A DNA stretch of 64,000 bases from Crocinitomicaceae bacterium (GTDB taxonomy: Bacteria > Bacteroidota > Bacteroidia > Flavobacteriales_D > Sanyastnellaceae): the NCBI GenBank assembly GCA_002690915.1, contig NZGF01000004.1:1-64000 (forward strand), read 5' to 3'. The position numbers and the translations under genes were made by a program. The notes below the pieces were generated by a model. The model worked only from the letters and a program-made list of their open reading frames with translations. It was not told the DNA's origin and did no database searches. Shown here one piece after another: positions 1 through 8,593 of this stretch. Positions within the stretch are counted from its first letter, which is position 1. Every line of letters starts with the position of its first letter.

Positions 1-308
1 AGCAGGACCAGCAGGACCAACAAGACCAGCAGGACCAACAAGACCAGCAGGACCAACAAGACCAGCAGGACCAACAAGACCAGCAGGACCAGCAGGACCA
101 ACAAGACCAGCAGGACCAACAAGACCAGCAGAATCAGGGTCAAGATCAGCAAGACCAGCAGCAGCCTCAACAAGTCGAAGGTCAGATTTCGAAAGAGGAC
201 ATGGAGCGTATCTTGGAGAGCTTAGAACGGGGTGAAGAAGAGGTTCAAGCCAAATTAATGAAGGCAAAGAGCCAAGGGAAGAAGAAAAAAATCGAAAAGG
301 ACTGGTAA
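1..308 (+). CDS. batC: BatC C-terminal end (partial, start outside window)
   Basis: The frame is open from the window edge to a TAA at 306-308, whose last A is the first base of the batD ATG (TAATG coupling). About 101 residues are visible. The first 43 or so are Gln-Gln-Asp repeats. They are followed by a Gln-rich linker and a charged tail containing ISKEDMERILESL and ending KKKKIEKDW. Such a tail directly before batD and batE is typical of BatC, the TPR protein of the Bacteroidota Bat (aerotolerance) operon, which works with the von Willebrand-type proteins BatA and BatB at the cell envelope. The TPR part would lie upstream and is not seen. The gene was missing from a simple ATG-based reading because its start is outside the window. 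Confidence 0.82.
   Translation, partial: QDQQDQQDQQDQQDQQDQQDQQDQQDQQDQQDQQDQQDQQDQQNQGQDQQDQQQPQQVEGQISKEDMERILESLERGEEEVQAKLMKAKSQGKKKKIEKDW
3..131 (+). repeat. 9/18-bp tandem repeat encoding Gln-Gln-Asp
   Basis: About 14 consecutive 9-bp units alternate between CAG and CAA glutamine codons, so that an 18-bp unit (cag gac caa caa gac cag) recurs. The repeat stays in frame with batC and encodes a low-complexity acidic-polar linker before the conserved C-terminal tail. Units in multiples of 9 bp allow copy-number change without frameshift. The array may continue before position 1. Confidence 0.9.
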
Positions 309-2032
309 TGGTCAAGTTCACTTTTACATCCTGTTTACAGCTGCTACTGCTTTGCTTCTTGAGTATGGGAATGGCATGGAGTCAAGAAGCCTTTGAAGTA
401 AGTGTAAATCGTAATCCTGTGCGCGTCGGGGAACAAGTGCAGTTGACCTTCACCCTCAAGAACATATCCCGTCGTATCGACGGACCAGTAATCAAGGGAC
501 TGAAGTTGCTATACGGCCCAAGTACCTCGAACAGCACGAGCATCTACAACGGCACCCGAACCAGTGAAGTGGGTTACACCTTTACCTACCAAGTCCTTTC
601 GAGGACAAACGTTGAAATCCCCGCCTTTGAGGTGCAAGGGTCGCAAGGCAAACTCAAGAGTAAGTCATTTGTCTTGAGTGTAAGTGCCAAAGGGGCAAAA
701 CCCTCCGGCTCAAAAACCGGTAACCTCGGGAGTGTAGCCTGCGTCATCGAAGCCTCAAAACGAAACCTCCACATCGGCGAGCAGGTCGTGGTTTCATTTA
801 AAATCTTCAACAATGCCAACAACCTCGATGTCCGAAAATTCAACATCCCTGAAACTCCCGGATTCTGGAAAGAGGTAGTGGACATTCCTGAACCTCGGTG
901 GGAACCTCAGGTCATTTCAGGTCAACGCTACAACGTAGCCACAGTCAAAAAACTGGTGCTCTTCCCTCAGCAAACTGGCACCCTGAGCATCGATGGGTTT
1001 GATCTGGTGGGGTACAAACGGACAAGCTTTTTCAATGGGCAAAACGTAACGGCCAATGCCAAGCCGATCAAAATTGAAGTGAAACCGCTTCCTGAGCCCA
1101 TCCCCCCAGCCTTCCTTGGTACCTTTAGACAATTGCGCGTCACCCTGAAACAGAAGGAGCAGGCGTGTCGCACGAATGAGGCCATCACTTACGACCTCAC
1201 GTTCAGCGGCAAGGGCAACATCAAATTCATCCAGGAACCGTCGCTGACTTGGCCTGGTGAATTCGAGGTGTTCGATCCCGAGGTCATCGACCAGATCAAC
1301 GTCAATGCCAACGGTGAATCAGGGAGCCGGACCTTCCGGTACGTCGTCATCCCGCGCGCCCCGGGTCAATATGATCTTCCGGTTGCAGAAGGGGCTTGGT
1401 TCAATACCAAGAATGGGGATTACGTCACCTTGAATACCAAGCCGCTGAGGCTCACCGTAGCCACGAATAATTCTGACGAAAGCGGCCTAGTGAGTTACAA
1501 TTCCAAGACAGACGTGCAAATCCTGAACCAAGACATCAACTTCATTCAGAGTGCTTGGAAAGGGCCGTGTTTGGCTCGAAACCAGTGGGACAATCAAGGA
1601 CAATTAGCAGGCGGATTGCTGGCCATTGGTCCTTTGGCGTTGGGGCTCTCATTTGTGGCGAGGCGTCGACGCGATGAAGATGAAAAAAACCCACTAACGG
1701 TGCGCAAACGACGAGCCAAAAATGCCGTCCGTCATGAGCTCAAAGAGGCCAAAAAACATACCGGCCAACCGAACGTGTTTTATCCTGCTTTGGGATCTGG
1801 CCTTGAAGCTTACTTGATGGCCAAGCTCCAATGGAATGCCAGTCAACTGACCACATCGGCGCTGAACGAAGCATTGGATTCACATGTTCCCGGACTGAAA
1901 GAACAATGGAATACCCTGCTAAACGATTTAGACATGGCGCGCTACGCTCCGGGTCAAGTGCCCCCTCCTGATGCCATGATTGCTGCAGCTGAAGCATTGG
2001 TCGATGCTACGGAAAAAAACTGGATCGCATGA
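308..2032 (+). CDS. batD: BatD, membrane-anchored aerotolerance protein
   Basis: 574 residues, a usual length for BatD. It has a signal peptide at residues 1-26 (hydrophobic run ending AWSQ), then about 400 residues of tandem beta-sandwich domains. One transmembrane helix lies near residues 435-453, followed by the basic cluster RRRR and a cytoplasmic tail. The opening (FEVSVNRNPVRVGEQVQLTFTL) is the typical BatD start after signal cleavage. It lies between batC (overlap TAATG) and batE (overlap ATGATGA), so translation of the three is probably coupled. Known role of the family: part of the Bat complex linked to oxygen and stress tolerance, with unknown biochemistry. Confidence 0.88.
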   Translation: MVKFTFTSCLQLLLLCFLSMGMAWSQEAFEVSVNRNPVRVGEQVQLTFTLKNISRRIDGPVIKGLKLLYGPSTSNSTSIYNGTRTSEVGYTFTYQVLSRTNVEIPAFEVQGSQGKLKSKSFVLSVSAKGAKPSGSKTGNLGSVACVIEASKRNLHIGEQVVVSFKIFNNANNLDVRKFNIPETPGFWKEVVDIPEPRWEPQVISGQRYNVATVKKLVLFPQQTGTLSIDGFDLVGYKRTSFFNGQNVTANAKPIKIEVKPLPEPIPPAFLGTFRQLRVTLKQKEQACRTNEAITYDLTFSGKGNIKFIQEPSLTWPGEFEVFDPEVIDQINVNANGESGSRTFRYVVIPRAPGQYDLPVAEGAWFNTKNGDYVTLNTKPLRLTVATNNSDESGLVSYNSKTDVQILNQDINFIQSAWKGPCLARNQWDNQGQLAGGLLAIGPLALGLSFVARRRRDEDEKNPLTVRKRRAKNAVRHELKEAKKHTGQPNVFYPALGSGLEAYLMAKLQWNASQLTTSALNEALDSHVPGLKEQWNTLLNDLDMARYAPGQVPPPDAMIAAAEALVDATEKNWIA

Positions 2033-2790
2033 TGAAATCCCGCCTCTCCTCCTTCCTTATTGTTAGTATGATTCAAGTCACGGTTTGGGGACAATTGAAT
2101 CCGAAAGCCCAATTCGAATCGGCCAATGCGGCCTACACTTCTGGAGACTATGCAGCCGCAATCGCAGGATACGAGTCCATTGTATTGGACCACATGCACT
2201 TTGAAAGCGAGTTCAACCTCGGCAACGCTCATTACAAATTAGCGCAATGGGGACCCGCTATTCTCCACTATGAAAGGGCAGCTCTGCTCTCTCCTTCCAA
2301 TGCAGACGTCAAAACCAACCTTGCCTTAGCCAATGCCAAAATCAAAGATCGCATCGAGTCGCTACCTTCCAATGGAATTTTGGACATCTGGGAGCGCATT
2401 ACTGCGCCTGGACGGTATCGATTTTGGGCACGGGTCATGATGTTGGCCTGGACTTTGGGATTTGGAGCTCTCGCATGGCGCATTTGGGTCGTGCGCATAG
2501 AAAACAGGCGCTTACTGGGATCCAGTGCCACTGTGCTGATTGCTGTTGGGCTTGCGGCCATGTTAATGACACGCATGGCTTCCCTGCGCATTGAATCGAG
2601 CAAGTCAGCCATTGTTATGGCCGCTGAGTCGGCTGTACGCAACGAGCCTGGATCCAACGGCATGACCCTTTTCATGCTCCATGAGGGCTCCAAAGTAACC
2701 GTGATTGAGCGCAACACGAGCCACTGGAAAGTACAGCTCGCCAATGGCAACACCGGTTGGATCTCCAATGAAGACCTAACCGAGGTTTAA
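2029..2790 (+). CDS. batE: BatE, TPR and SH3b membrane protein
   Basis: 253 residues. A short signal peptide (residues 1-21) precedes two TPR-like helices (AAYTSGDYAAAIAGYESIV and HYKLAQWGPAILHYERA). Two transmembrane helices follow near residues 140-155 and 168-185, then a C-terminal SH3b-type domain (residues 195-250, ending in the NTGWISNEDL motif seen in such domains). TPR-TM-SH3 is the BatE layout. The start overlaps the batD stop. It is the last gene of the operon; the next gene converges on it from the other strand. Confidence 0.82.
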   Translation: MMKSRLSSFLIVSMIQVTVWGQLNPKAQFESANAAYTSGDYAAAIAGYESIVLDHMHFESEFNLGNAHYKLAQWGPAILHYERAALLSPSNADVKTNLALANAKIKDRIESLPSNGILDIWERITAPGRYRFWARVMMLAWTLGFGALAWRIWVVRIENRRLLGSSATVLIAVGLAAMLMTRMASLRIESSKSAIVMAAESAVRNEPGSNGMTLFMLHEGSKVTVIERNTSHWKVQLANGNTGWISNEDLTEV

Positions 2791-2817
2791 AAAGGCTCTC
2801 AATCGATAACGTTGAGC
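2789..2817 (-). terminator. Rho-independent terminator overlapping the protease stop codon
   Basis: On the minus strand GCTCAA and TTGAGAGC can pair around a loop, followed by CTTTTT. The hairpin spans the TGA stop of the 2799 gene and lies between two convergent genes. The stem has a bulge, so strength is uncertain. Confidence 0.45.
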
Positions 2818-5800
2818 GTCCAATGCGTCTGGCGTCCTGCGTAGTCTGGTCCAACTACCTCATACAAACCAGGTGACCAACCCTTGACGACCACTTCAGT
2901 TGAAACGTAGCCGGCACGCTGCTCCCAAACGAGCTTACCGCTCGCAACTTGGTAAATCCGCAACGTCGCTCCGGGCATCCAACCGTTCACTACAACGCTC
3001 TCGCTCGCAGGGTTGGGGAAACCCGTTACTGAAGATGTGCTTACCTCGTCAACCGATTCTCCAGTAGCGATGTCGTACAAAATGATATCATCAACAGCCG
3101 CCTCGACCAGGGAGCCGCCGTCGAGGTACTCCCCGAGTGTCGTGCTGTCCGATGCAATGAAACGCATCTGAAATTCGCTTGTGGGCTCGATGACGTCAGC
3201 TATGCGGAAAGCGTTGCGACGCCACGATATGTCCTGCTGCAACGTATTTTCGAGGAACTGCCAGTTAGCACCACCATCGTTTGAGACTTCAACCTGCCAC
3301 CAGTCAGAAGCAGGGTTGGCACCAGATGGCGGAGCATTCACAAACCATCGCCAATATGCCATCACAGGATTCTCATAAGGTGTCAGGTCTATAATTGGTG
3401 AAAGCAGGGTGGTTCTGCCGGCATCAACATCATTCGCTCCAATTCCGTCATTCACTCCAGGGTTTTGTCCCGTGATAAACGCGTAACCAGCCATGCCTAG
3501 GGTGTGGTCCTGTGTTGGTGCTACTACCGTGCTGGGATCATTGGCTTCCGCGTACGACCCTACTGGGATGGCCTCTTCCCAAATTCCTGTAGTCGCATTA
3601 TCTTGACCGGGCAGTCCCGTGGTCCAACTTCCGAAATCGGAATATTCATCCGAATCGTTAATGAGCGCAGGCTCAACGCCAACAAGCAAATTGAAAGGAA
3701 GGTTGGGATACGTCGCGTTTGCAGCAGCAAATGGAGTGACTGCAGACAGTCCGCCGAATTCGTCCGAAATGCCCATGTAGTAGGAAATAACCGTGCCCGG
3801 CTCCTGTGCCGGTATTTCAGCTGTAAAGACCGCATTCCCATCGGGATTGTCCATGGCTACTTGCGTCCATTCAGCACCTGATTCAGTGCGGTACCACATG
3901 TTCACCGCTTCGAAGTAAAGGTTGTATGGGAACACAATGAACGTCTCTGCTTCAATCTCAATGGTTGAAGCGGCCTCAACAAATTCCTCAGAATCGTGGT
4001 CGATTTCGGCATAGCTGAAAATCGAAATGCCATGGATATCGAAGCCCTCGACGATGGCGAGGTCGTTCGGGGTTCCGTTGGACAAATCACCGTCGTCATC
4101 ATCTGCCTGTAAGACGTCGAGCAAAACGTCAGTATAGGCTTGCCCTTCACTACCGTTCGGGGTTGTGGCTTGCAAACCCGGGTATGCATCCATGAACAAG
4201 GCCATGGTAGCATCCCAGTCGCCTCCCATCAATAGATGCGTGTCGTACCAGGCTCCGCAAATGATTTCACCGTCGGCATGAACTTCGCCAACCAAATCCT
4301 CCGGATATACCTTGGGGTCTTCATCGTAAACACGGATACCGTCTTCACTGTCCGTGTAAAATCCTTTGCCTATCTCGGCAATGTCACCCAAGCTCATGGC
4401 CCACAAATCCGCGTAGCCTTCATTCATCGCGCCATTGTTGAAGTTGGCGTTGAGGCTGTTGTAGAAATACCCATTAATTCCATGACCGTATTCGTGCCAC
4501 ACCACATCGGCAATCAATGACGTCGCATTGCAGCCGCCGCCAACATCGTAAAAATTAATGCTTTGGCCGTCGTAGAAAGCATTGCATTCGCCGGCAATGT
4601 CAATGTTCGTCGGCAAGGACCAATCCAAGTCTGTGAAATTTGGCATCAAGGCCTTCATGTGATCATGGATGAGAATGGTCGAGCGGTATGCCGAACGCTC
4701 TTTCAAGTTGCCCAAGTTGGACAAATCAAGTGTGTTGTATCCGTCATTAAAATCAACGGCCGTGCTGGGTGTATTGCCATTTGTATAAATGGTACTCCAA
4801 TAGCCCGTGAGGTCAACGTTCACGGTTTGGGGACCTACTGCCGTGGTGATAAAACCACCATCCGCATCGGTGTGCACAGTTTGCCCTGGAAACGGCAGTT
4901 CCAGTGCTGGCAAGCTCAAAGAAACAGCATCTTGGTAGGGATACAATTCATGAACGTCGGAGGTGATGACACCGCTAATGACCAGCGGTGGCATTGCACT
5001 CGGCAGGTCGATGCCCATGCGCAACACAGCGCGCTCTGGCTTTCCGTTCATGGAGGGCATGCCCCATTTTCCGTCGATGTGCATGACTTGGTTTTGACGC
5101 CAAACCAATTCCCCCGTTTGGACATCGACACCGGTTTCGTAGCGTCGGGGAATGGTACCCTGACGACCTGCCACTGTCCACGTTCGGGTCAAGTGCCATA
5201 CCAAATTTTGTGCCTGACCTCGGGTCGGCACCCATGCTAAATCTCCCATCTCAACCTCGCCCCACTCGTCAAACACAACGCCTGCAGTTGCCGCTTCCTG
5301 CTGAGCCGTTAGGGACAGAATTTCGGAGGCATCCTCAGGAATACCCTGATACCAATCCGCACCCCACATGATTAACTGATCGTTCCACCATTTTGTCACG
5401 AGTTTACCCCCTTTGACGGAAATGCCTTGCCATGTCTGTTCGGCATGGGCCCAGGTGTGCTGTCCCATCTTGGACTCGATGTCCCAAACCATTGGAGCGT
5501 CAATGCCGAAGCCGACCAGTTCCTCAGCGGCGAAGGTAAAAGCCTTGTCCGCGATGGTCAGTCCCGGGACATCGATTGCAGGACCGAAAGCCCGGTGAGG
5601 AAGGCCCGTAGCTTCGCTCATTACGCATCTCCAATTGGCATGATTGGAGGCCCAGTTATTCCATTCGGATGTCTCGCGCAGCATCCGCTGCTCTTCCGGT
5701 TCTGGATCATCGTTCAAAGGCGCCATGCGCACCTCGAGGGGATCGATTACAACACCGATGTCATAAAGCGCTTCGGTCTGGGCACTTGCCGCAAAGGCCA

Positions 5801-5837
5801 TTAGAACTGCGAAGAAAATCAGGTAAAGTGGTTTCAT
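2799..5837 (-). CDS. Secreted zinc metalloprotease with T9SS C-terminal domain
   Basis: 1012 residues. It has a signal peptide (1-19, ending ASAQ) and a propeptide region resembling the FTP domain (about 90-260). A carboxypeptidase-regulatory-like beta-sandwich follows (about 285-350). The catalytic region carries HEYGH near residue 446 and NEGYAD about 25 residues later, giving the two His and the Glu zinc ligands of a gluzincin. A long beta-rich part follows, and the last ~80 residues are a T9SS type A sorting domain (GFPNPASESVVV ... GLYEVVG). Family inference: M36/M4-like clan MA peptidase, exported across the inner membrane by Sec and across the outer membrane by the T9SS. It is divergent from the DUF3089 gene and probably monocistronic. 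Confidence 0.85.
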   Translation of the reverse strand: MKPLYLIFFAVLMAFAASAQTEALYDIGVVIDPLEVRMAPLNDDPEPEEQRMLRETSEWNNWASNHANWRCVMSEATGLPHRAFGPAIDVPGLTIADKAFTFAAEELVGFGIDAPMVWDIESKMGQHTWAHAEQTWQGISVKGGKLVTKWWNDQLIMWGADWYQGIPEDASEILSLTAQQEAATAGVVFDEWGEVEMGDLAWVPTRGQAQNLVWHLTRTWTVAGRQGTIPRRYETGVDVQTGELVWRQNQVMHIDGKWGMPSMNGKPERAVLRMGIDLPSAMPPLVISGVITSDVHELYPYQDAVSLSLPALELPFPGQTVHTDADGGFITTAVGPQTVNVDLTGYWSTIYTNGNTPSTAVDFNDGYNTLDLSNLGNLKERSAYRSTILIHDHMKALMPNFTDLDWSLPTNIDIAGECNAFYDGQSINFYDVGGGCNATSLIADVVWHEYGHGINGYFYNSLNANFNNGAMNEGYADLWAMSLGDIAEIGKGFYTDSEDGIRVYDEDPKVYPEDLVGEVHADGEIICGAWYDTHLLMGGDWDATMALFMDAYPGLQATTPNGSEGQAYTDVLLDVLQADDDDGDLSNGTPNDLAIVEGFDIHGISIFSYAEIDHDSEEFVEAASTIEIEAETFIVFPYNLYFEAVNMWYRTESGAEWTQVAMDNPDGNAVFTAEIPAQEPGTVISYYMGISDEFGGLSAVTPFAAANATYPNLPFNLLVGVEPALINDSDEYSDFGSWTTGLPGQDNATTGIWEEAIPVGSYAEANDPSTVVAPTQDHTLGMAGYAFITGQNPGVNDGIGANDVDAGRTTLLSPIIDLTPYENPVMAYWRWFVNAPPSGANPASDWWQVEVSNDGGANWQFLENTLQQDISWRRNAFRIADVIEPTSEFQMRFIASDSTTLGEYLDGGSLVEAAVDDIILYDIATGESVDEVSTSSVTGFPNPASESVVVNGWMPGATLRIYQVASGKLVWEQRAGYVSTEVVVKGWSPGLYEVVGPDYAGRQTHWTLNVID

Positions 5838-5851
5838 GATAATTCTATTGG

Positions 5852-5884
5852 TTGGTAATTTACGTCACACTTAGAATACTTTTG
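5852..5884 (+). promoter_or_regulatory. Candidate Bacteroidota promoter for the DUF3089 gene
   Basis: TACTTTTG at 5877-5884 matches the -7 consensus TAnnTTTG exactly, and a TTG lies at 5852-5854. The 22-bp spacing is longer than the usual 19-21, so the -33 element is doubtful. Confidence 0.4.
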
Positions 5885-5919
5885 TCCTAACATTCCTCAT
5901 GCGACTTTGTTACGGCCTT

Positions 5920-6933
5920 ATGCGACAAAATTGGCAACCGACGTGGTTTCTCACGTTGGTTGTTGTTGGTTTACTCAGCTGCTCTGGACTGCAAGACCCT
6001 GTGGGCCTGACGTGGGACCCCGGCGCAGAACCAGACTACACTCAGGGTTCTTCATGGCTATCACTCCCGGGGCGAGAGGATGCTTCGGATGCGGTTCCCA
6101 AAAAATTACCCGAAGCCGAGCGCACGGGAGACAGCCTCGAGGTTGATGTGTTCTTTGTTCACCCTACCCAACTCTTCAAAGGAGACCACTGGAACGCTCA
6201 CCTGGACAACAGCAAAGTGAATGCCCTCAATACCAAGTTCCCAATGCGTCTGCAGGCGAGTGCCTTCAACATCGGCGGTCGATTGTACGCACCGGCTTAC
6301 CGGCAGGCGCACATTGGTGTCTTCACATGGCAGGACAGCACCAGTTGGAAGGCCCTTGAATTGGCGTACGCTGATGTGCGGTCAGCTTTTGAACACTACC
6401 TGAACAATTGGAACGACGGTCGCCCCATTATTTTTGCTGGCCACAGCCAAGGCAGCTGGCACATTCGGTGGCTGTTGCAAGAGTTCTTTGACGGAAAGCC
6501 GCTGCAGGAGCAATTGGTCGTCGCATATGCGCCTGGATTTGATTTTTACACGACCGATTTCGATCGCATACCTTACTGCACGAGTGCGGAGGAAACCGGT
6601 TGCATTTGCACGTGGATGTCCTACGGTGAGGGGTACTTCCCAGGCTGGCTGCAGTCGAAGAATCAAATTCCTGTCTGCACACATCCCATTGCATGGACAC
6701 TCGACGGGACCAATGCCATCGAAGATCACCAAGGTGTCGTCCTGTCGCAAATGCGGTATGCCTACCCTACTGCTATCGAGGCCCACATCGAACGAGGGGT
6801 GCTTCAAGTTCACAAACCGGACGTACCGTTTGGAAAGGCTTTGCAGCGTGACAATTGGCACGTCGGGGACATCAATTTGTTCTGGTTAAACATTCGGAAT
6901 AATGCCAAAATAAGGGCGGACAATTATCGATAG
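5920..6933 (+). CDS. DUF3089 alpha/beta-hydrolase-like lipoprotein
   Basis: 337 residues from the chosen ATG; an ATG at 5899 adds seven residues and is possible. The later start gives a compact lipoprotein signal: MRQNWQPTW, a hydrophobic run and the lipobox LLSC. The mature part contains VDVFFVHPTQLF and the nucleophile-elbow-like GHSQGSWH (residues about 175-182), with YAPGFDF downstream. These are marks of DUF3089 proteins, which have an alpha/beta-hydrolase fold with no firmly established substrate. It is predicted to sit in the periplasm or outer membrane as a lipoprotein. No operon partner: the neighbour upstream is divergent and the next gene has its own leader. Confidence 0.8.
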   Translation: MRQNWQPTWFLTLVVVGLLSCSGLQDPVGLTWDPGAEPDYTQGSSWLSLPGREDASDAVPKKLPEAERTGDSLEVDVFFVHPTQLFKGDHWNAHLDNSKVNALNTKFPMRLQASAFNIGGRLYAPAYRQAHIGVFTWQDSTSWKALELAYADVRSAFEHYLNNWNDGRPIIFAGHSQGSWHIRWLLQEFFDGKPLQEQLVVAYAPGFDFYTTDFDRIPYCTSAEETGCICTWMSYGEGYFPGWLQSKNQIPVCTHPIAWTLDGTNAIEDHQGVVLSQMRYAYPTAIEAHIERGVLQVHKPDVPFGKALQRDNWHVGDINLFWLNIRNNAKIRADNYR

Positions 6934-6959
6934 AATACGTTACTGGCATCTCTGAACAT

Positions 6960-6999
6960 TTATATTGCACGATAAAAGGGATAATCACTTATATTGCAC
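6960..6999 (+). repeat. Two direct copies of TTATATTGCAC before the collagen-like gene
   Basis: TTATATTGCAC occurs at 6960-6970 and exactly again at 6989-6999, immediately before a GTG start at 7001. Each copy contains TATATTG, close to the Bacteroidota -7 element. They may be alternative promoter elements or a protein-binding site. Confidence 0.5.
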
Positions 7000-7000
7000 A

Positions 7001-8548
7001 GTGATATCCAAATCTTCAACTGTGCGACAACCTGTATTTCTCACCTTCTTCTTGCTGTTTTTATTCTCGTTGATTGTGCAAAATGATTTGCAGGCTCAAA
7101 CAGAAGGCGAGTCGAGTTTATGCGACACCATTTCACCGTACAATCCGGATGCGAACTGTAACGGATTGATTGACATTGGTGATGCCTTGGAATTCTTCAA
7201 TCTATTTGCAACTTCGTTCACTCCTGACACTGCCATTGGGATTTTGGAGAATTTGGACCCAGATCCAACAAACGAGCTGCAGTGGTTGGCTATTGATGGA
7301 GACACATTGCGGTTATTGATGCCGGACTCCTCTGTGTACAGTTCCATCTTCATTGGAGGAGCTGATGGCGAAGATGGACTTAGCGCCTATGAAGTCTGGC
7401 TTGGCCAAGGCAACTCAGAAACTGAAGATGACTTCTTCGAAAGCCTTACGGGACCTCAAGGACCACAAGGTCAGGAGGGTCAGAATGGGTTAAACGGAAC
7501 TGATGGCACGGACGGAGCCGACGGAACGGATGGAGCGGATGGAGCGGATGGATTTAGTGCTTACCAAATCTGGCAAAACAGCGGTAACTCAGGCAGCGAA
7601 AGCGATTTCTTGGCCAGCCTTGTTGGTGCGGATGGCGCGGCAGGCATCGACGGAAGCGATGGCGCCGATGGGACAAACGGACTTGACGGAACGAACGGTG
7701 CAAACGGTGCAGATGGACTCAGTGCGTATGAAATCTGGCTGGCAGCAGGAAACACAGGCAATGATGCGGACTTCTTGGCAAGCCTAATCGGAGCGGACGG
7801 TGCAAACGGACCTCAAGGTATACCCGGAGAACAGGGCGAAACTGGGCCTATTGGTCCGCAAGGCGAAACCGGAGCTGATGGCGCATCGGGGCTTAGCGCG
7901 TATCAGGTTTGGTTGGGATTGGGAAATGTAGGCACCGAAGAAGATTTCATCGAGTACCTCTCAGGCGGCGGAGCATTCTCCCCATCTTCTCATGGCGTCT
8001 TCGACAGCGAAACGGACGGAACAACATTTGCCATCGCAGAAGCCATCGCCACAGTAAGCGTTGAACTGTGGAGTGCATCGGGGGGCTCAGGCGGAGACAT
8101 CTGCGGACAAACCGTTGGTGGGGTGTCCTGTAATTTGTGCGACGCCACGGGCGGAACAGGCGGACGAGCTGTGAAAATGGTCAGTATGGTCTACAACCTC
8201 GCACAGGGCGATGTCTTGGAATTGCTTCCCGCCGAGGCGGGAGCTGATAGCGGTGAGTTGATCACCTGCAACCCAGGCCTTACAGGATGGACAAACTGGG
8301 ATTGTGGACCGGCATCCAGTGGCACAGACGGAGGTATTACTCAGCTCTTGTTGAATGGCGAAGTTATCGCAGAGATCAGTGGAGGTGTTGGTGGTTCTGG
8401 CGCGTGCATCGGATGCCAAGGCGACGGCTGCTTTAATGGCGACGGAGGAGCCGACGGCGCACTGACTGATGCTGCCAACTGGATGACCATCCTAAGCACT
8501 GAGGAATTGGAGGGTAACACAGGATCGCGCATCATCCTGCGTTACTGA
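7001..8548 (+). CDS. Secreted collagen-like protein with four SAYE-type modules
   Basis: 515 residues from a GTG start; a TTG at 6965 would add 12. The GTG start gives a good signal peptide (hydrophobic FLTFFLLFLFSLIV, cleavage near LQAQ). A dockerin-like loop (NPDANCNGLIDIGDALEFF) follows near residues 45-63. The middle alternates collagen-type Gly-X-Y runs (GPQGPQGQEG, GADGTNGLDG, GPIGPQGETG) with four copies of a ~26-residue module starting GLSAYEVW or GFSAYQIW and ending in a Leu-rich xSLxG. The C-terminal 190 residues are Gly- and Cys-rich (CNLCDATGGTGG, GACIGCQGDG) with no recognisable T9SS domain. Similar modules flank collagen stretches in phage tail and surface proteins. Function unknown; probably extracellular. 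Confidence 0.75.
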   Translation: MISKSSTVRQPVFLTFFLLFLFSLIVQNDLQAQTEGESSLCDTISPYNPDANCNGLIDIGDALEFFNLFATSFTPDTAIGILENLDPDPTNELQWLAIDGDTLRLLMPDSSVYSSIFIGGADGEDGLSAYEVWLGQGNSETEDDFFESLTGPQGPQGQEGQNGLNGTDGTDGADGTDGADGADGFSAYQIWQNSGNSGSESDFLASLVGADGAAGIDGSDGADGTNGLDGTNGANGADGLSAYEIWLAAGNTGNDADFLASLIGADGANGPQGIPGEQGETGPIGPQGETGADGASGLSAYQVWLGLGNVGTEEDFIEYLSGGGAFSPSSHGVFDSETDGTTFAIAEAIATVSVELWSASGGSGGDICGQTVGGVSCNLCDATGGTGGRAVKMVSMVYNLAQGDVLELLPAEAGADSGELITCNPGLTGWTNWDCGPASSGTDGGITQLLLNGEVIAEISGGVGGSGACIGCQGDGCFNGDGGADGALTDAANWMTILSTEELEGNTGSRIILRY

Positions 8549-8593
8549 TTCGGTCGCTATCTTGCGGCTCAATTCCAACGTATTGGTTCGCAC

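Noticed and set aside
3-131. Short direct repeats at the window start as a possible CRISPR array
   Set aside because: Units are 9 or 18 bp with no spacers and stay in frame as Gln-Gln-Asp codons of batC.
4563-5240. 225-codon frame on the plus strand
   Set aside because: Lies entirely opposite the secreted metalloprotease, which has signal peptide, HEYGH and T9SS domain; the plus frame has no family features.
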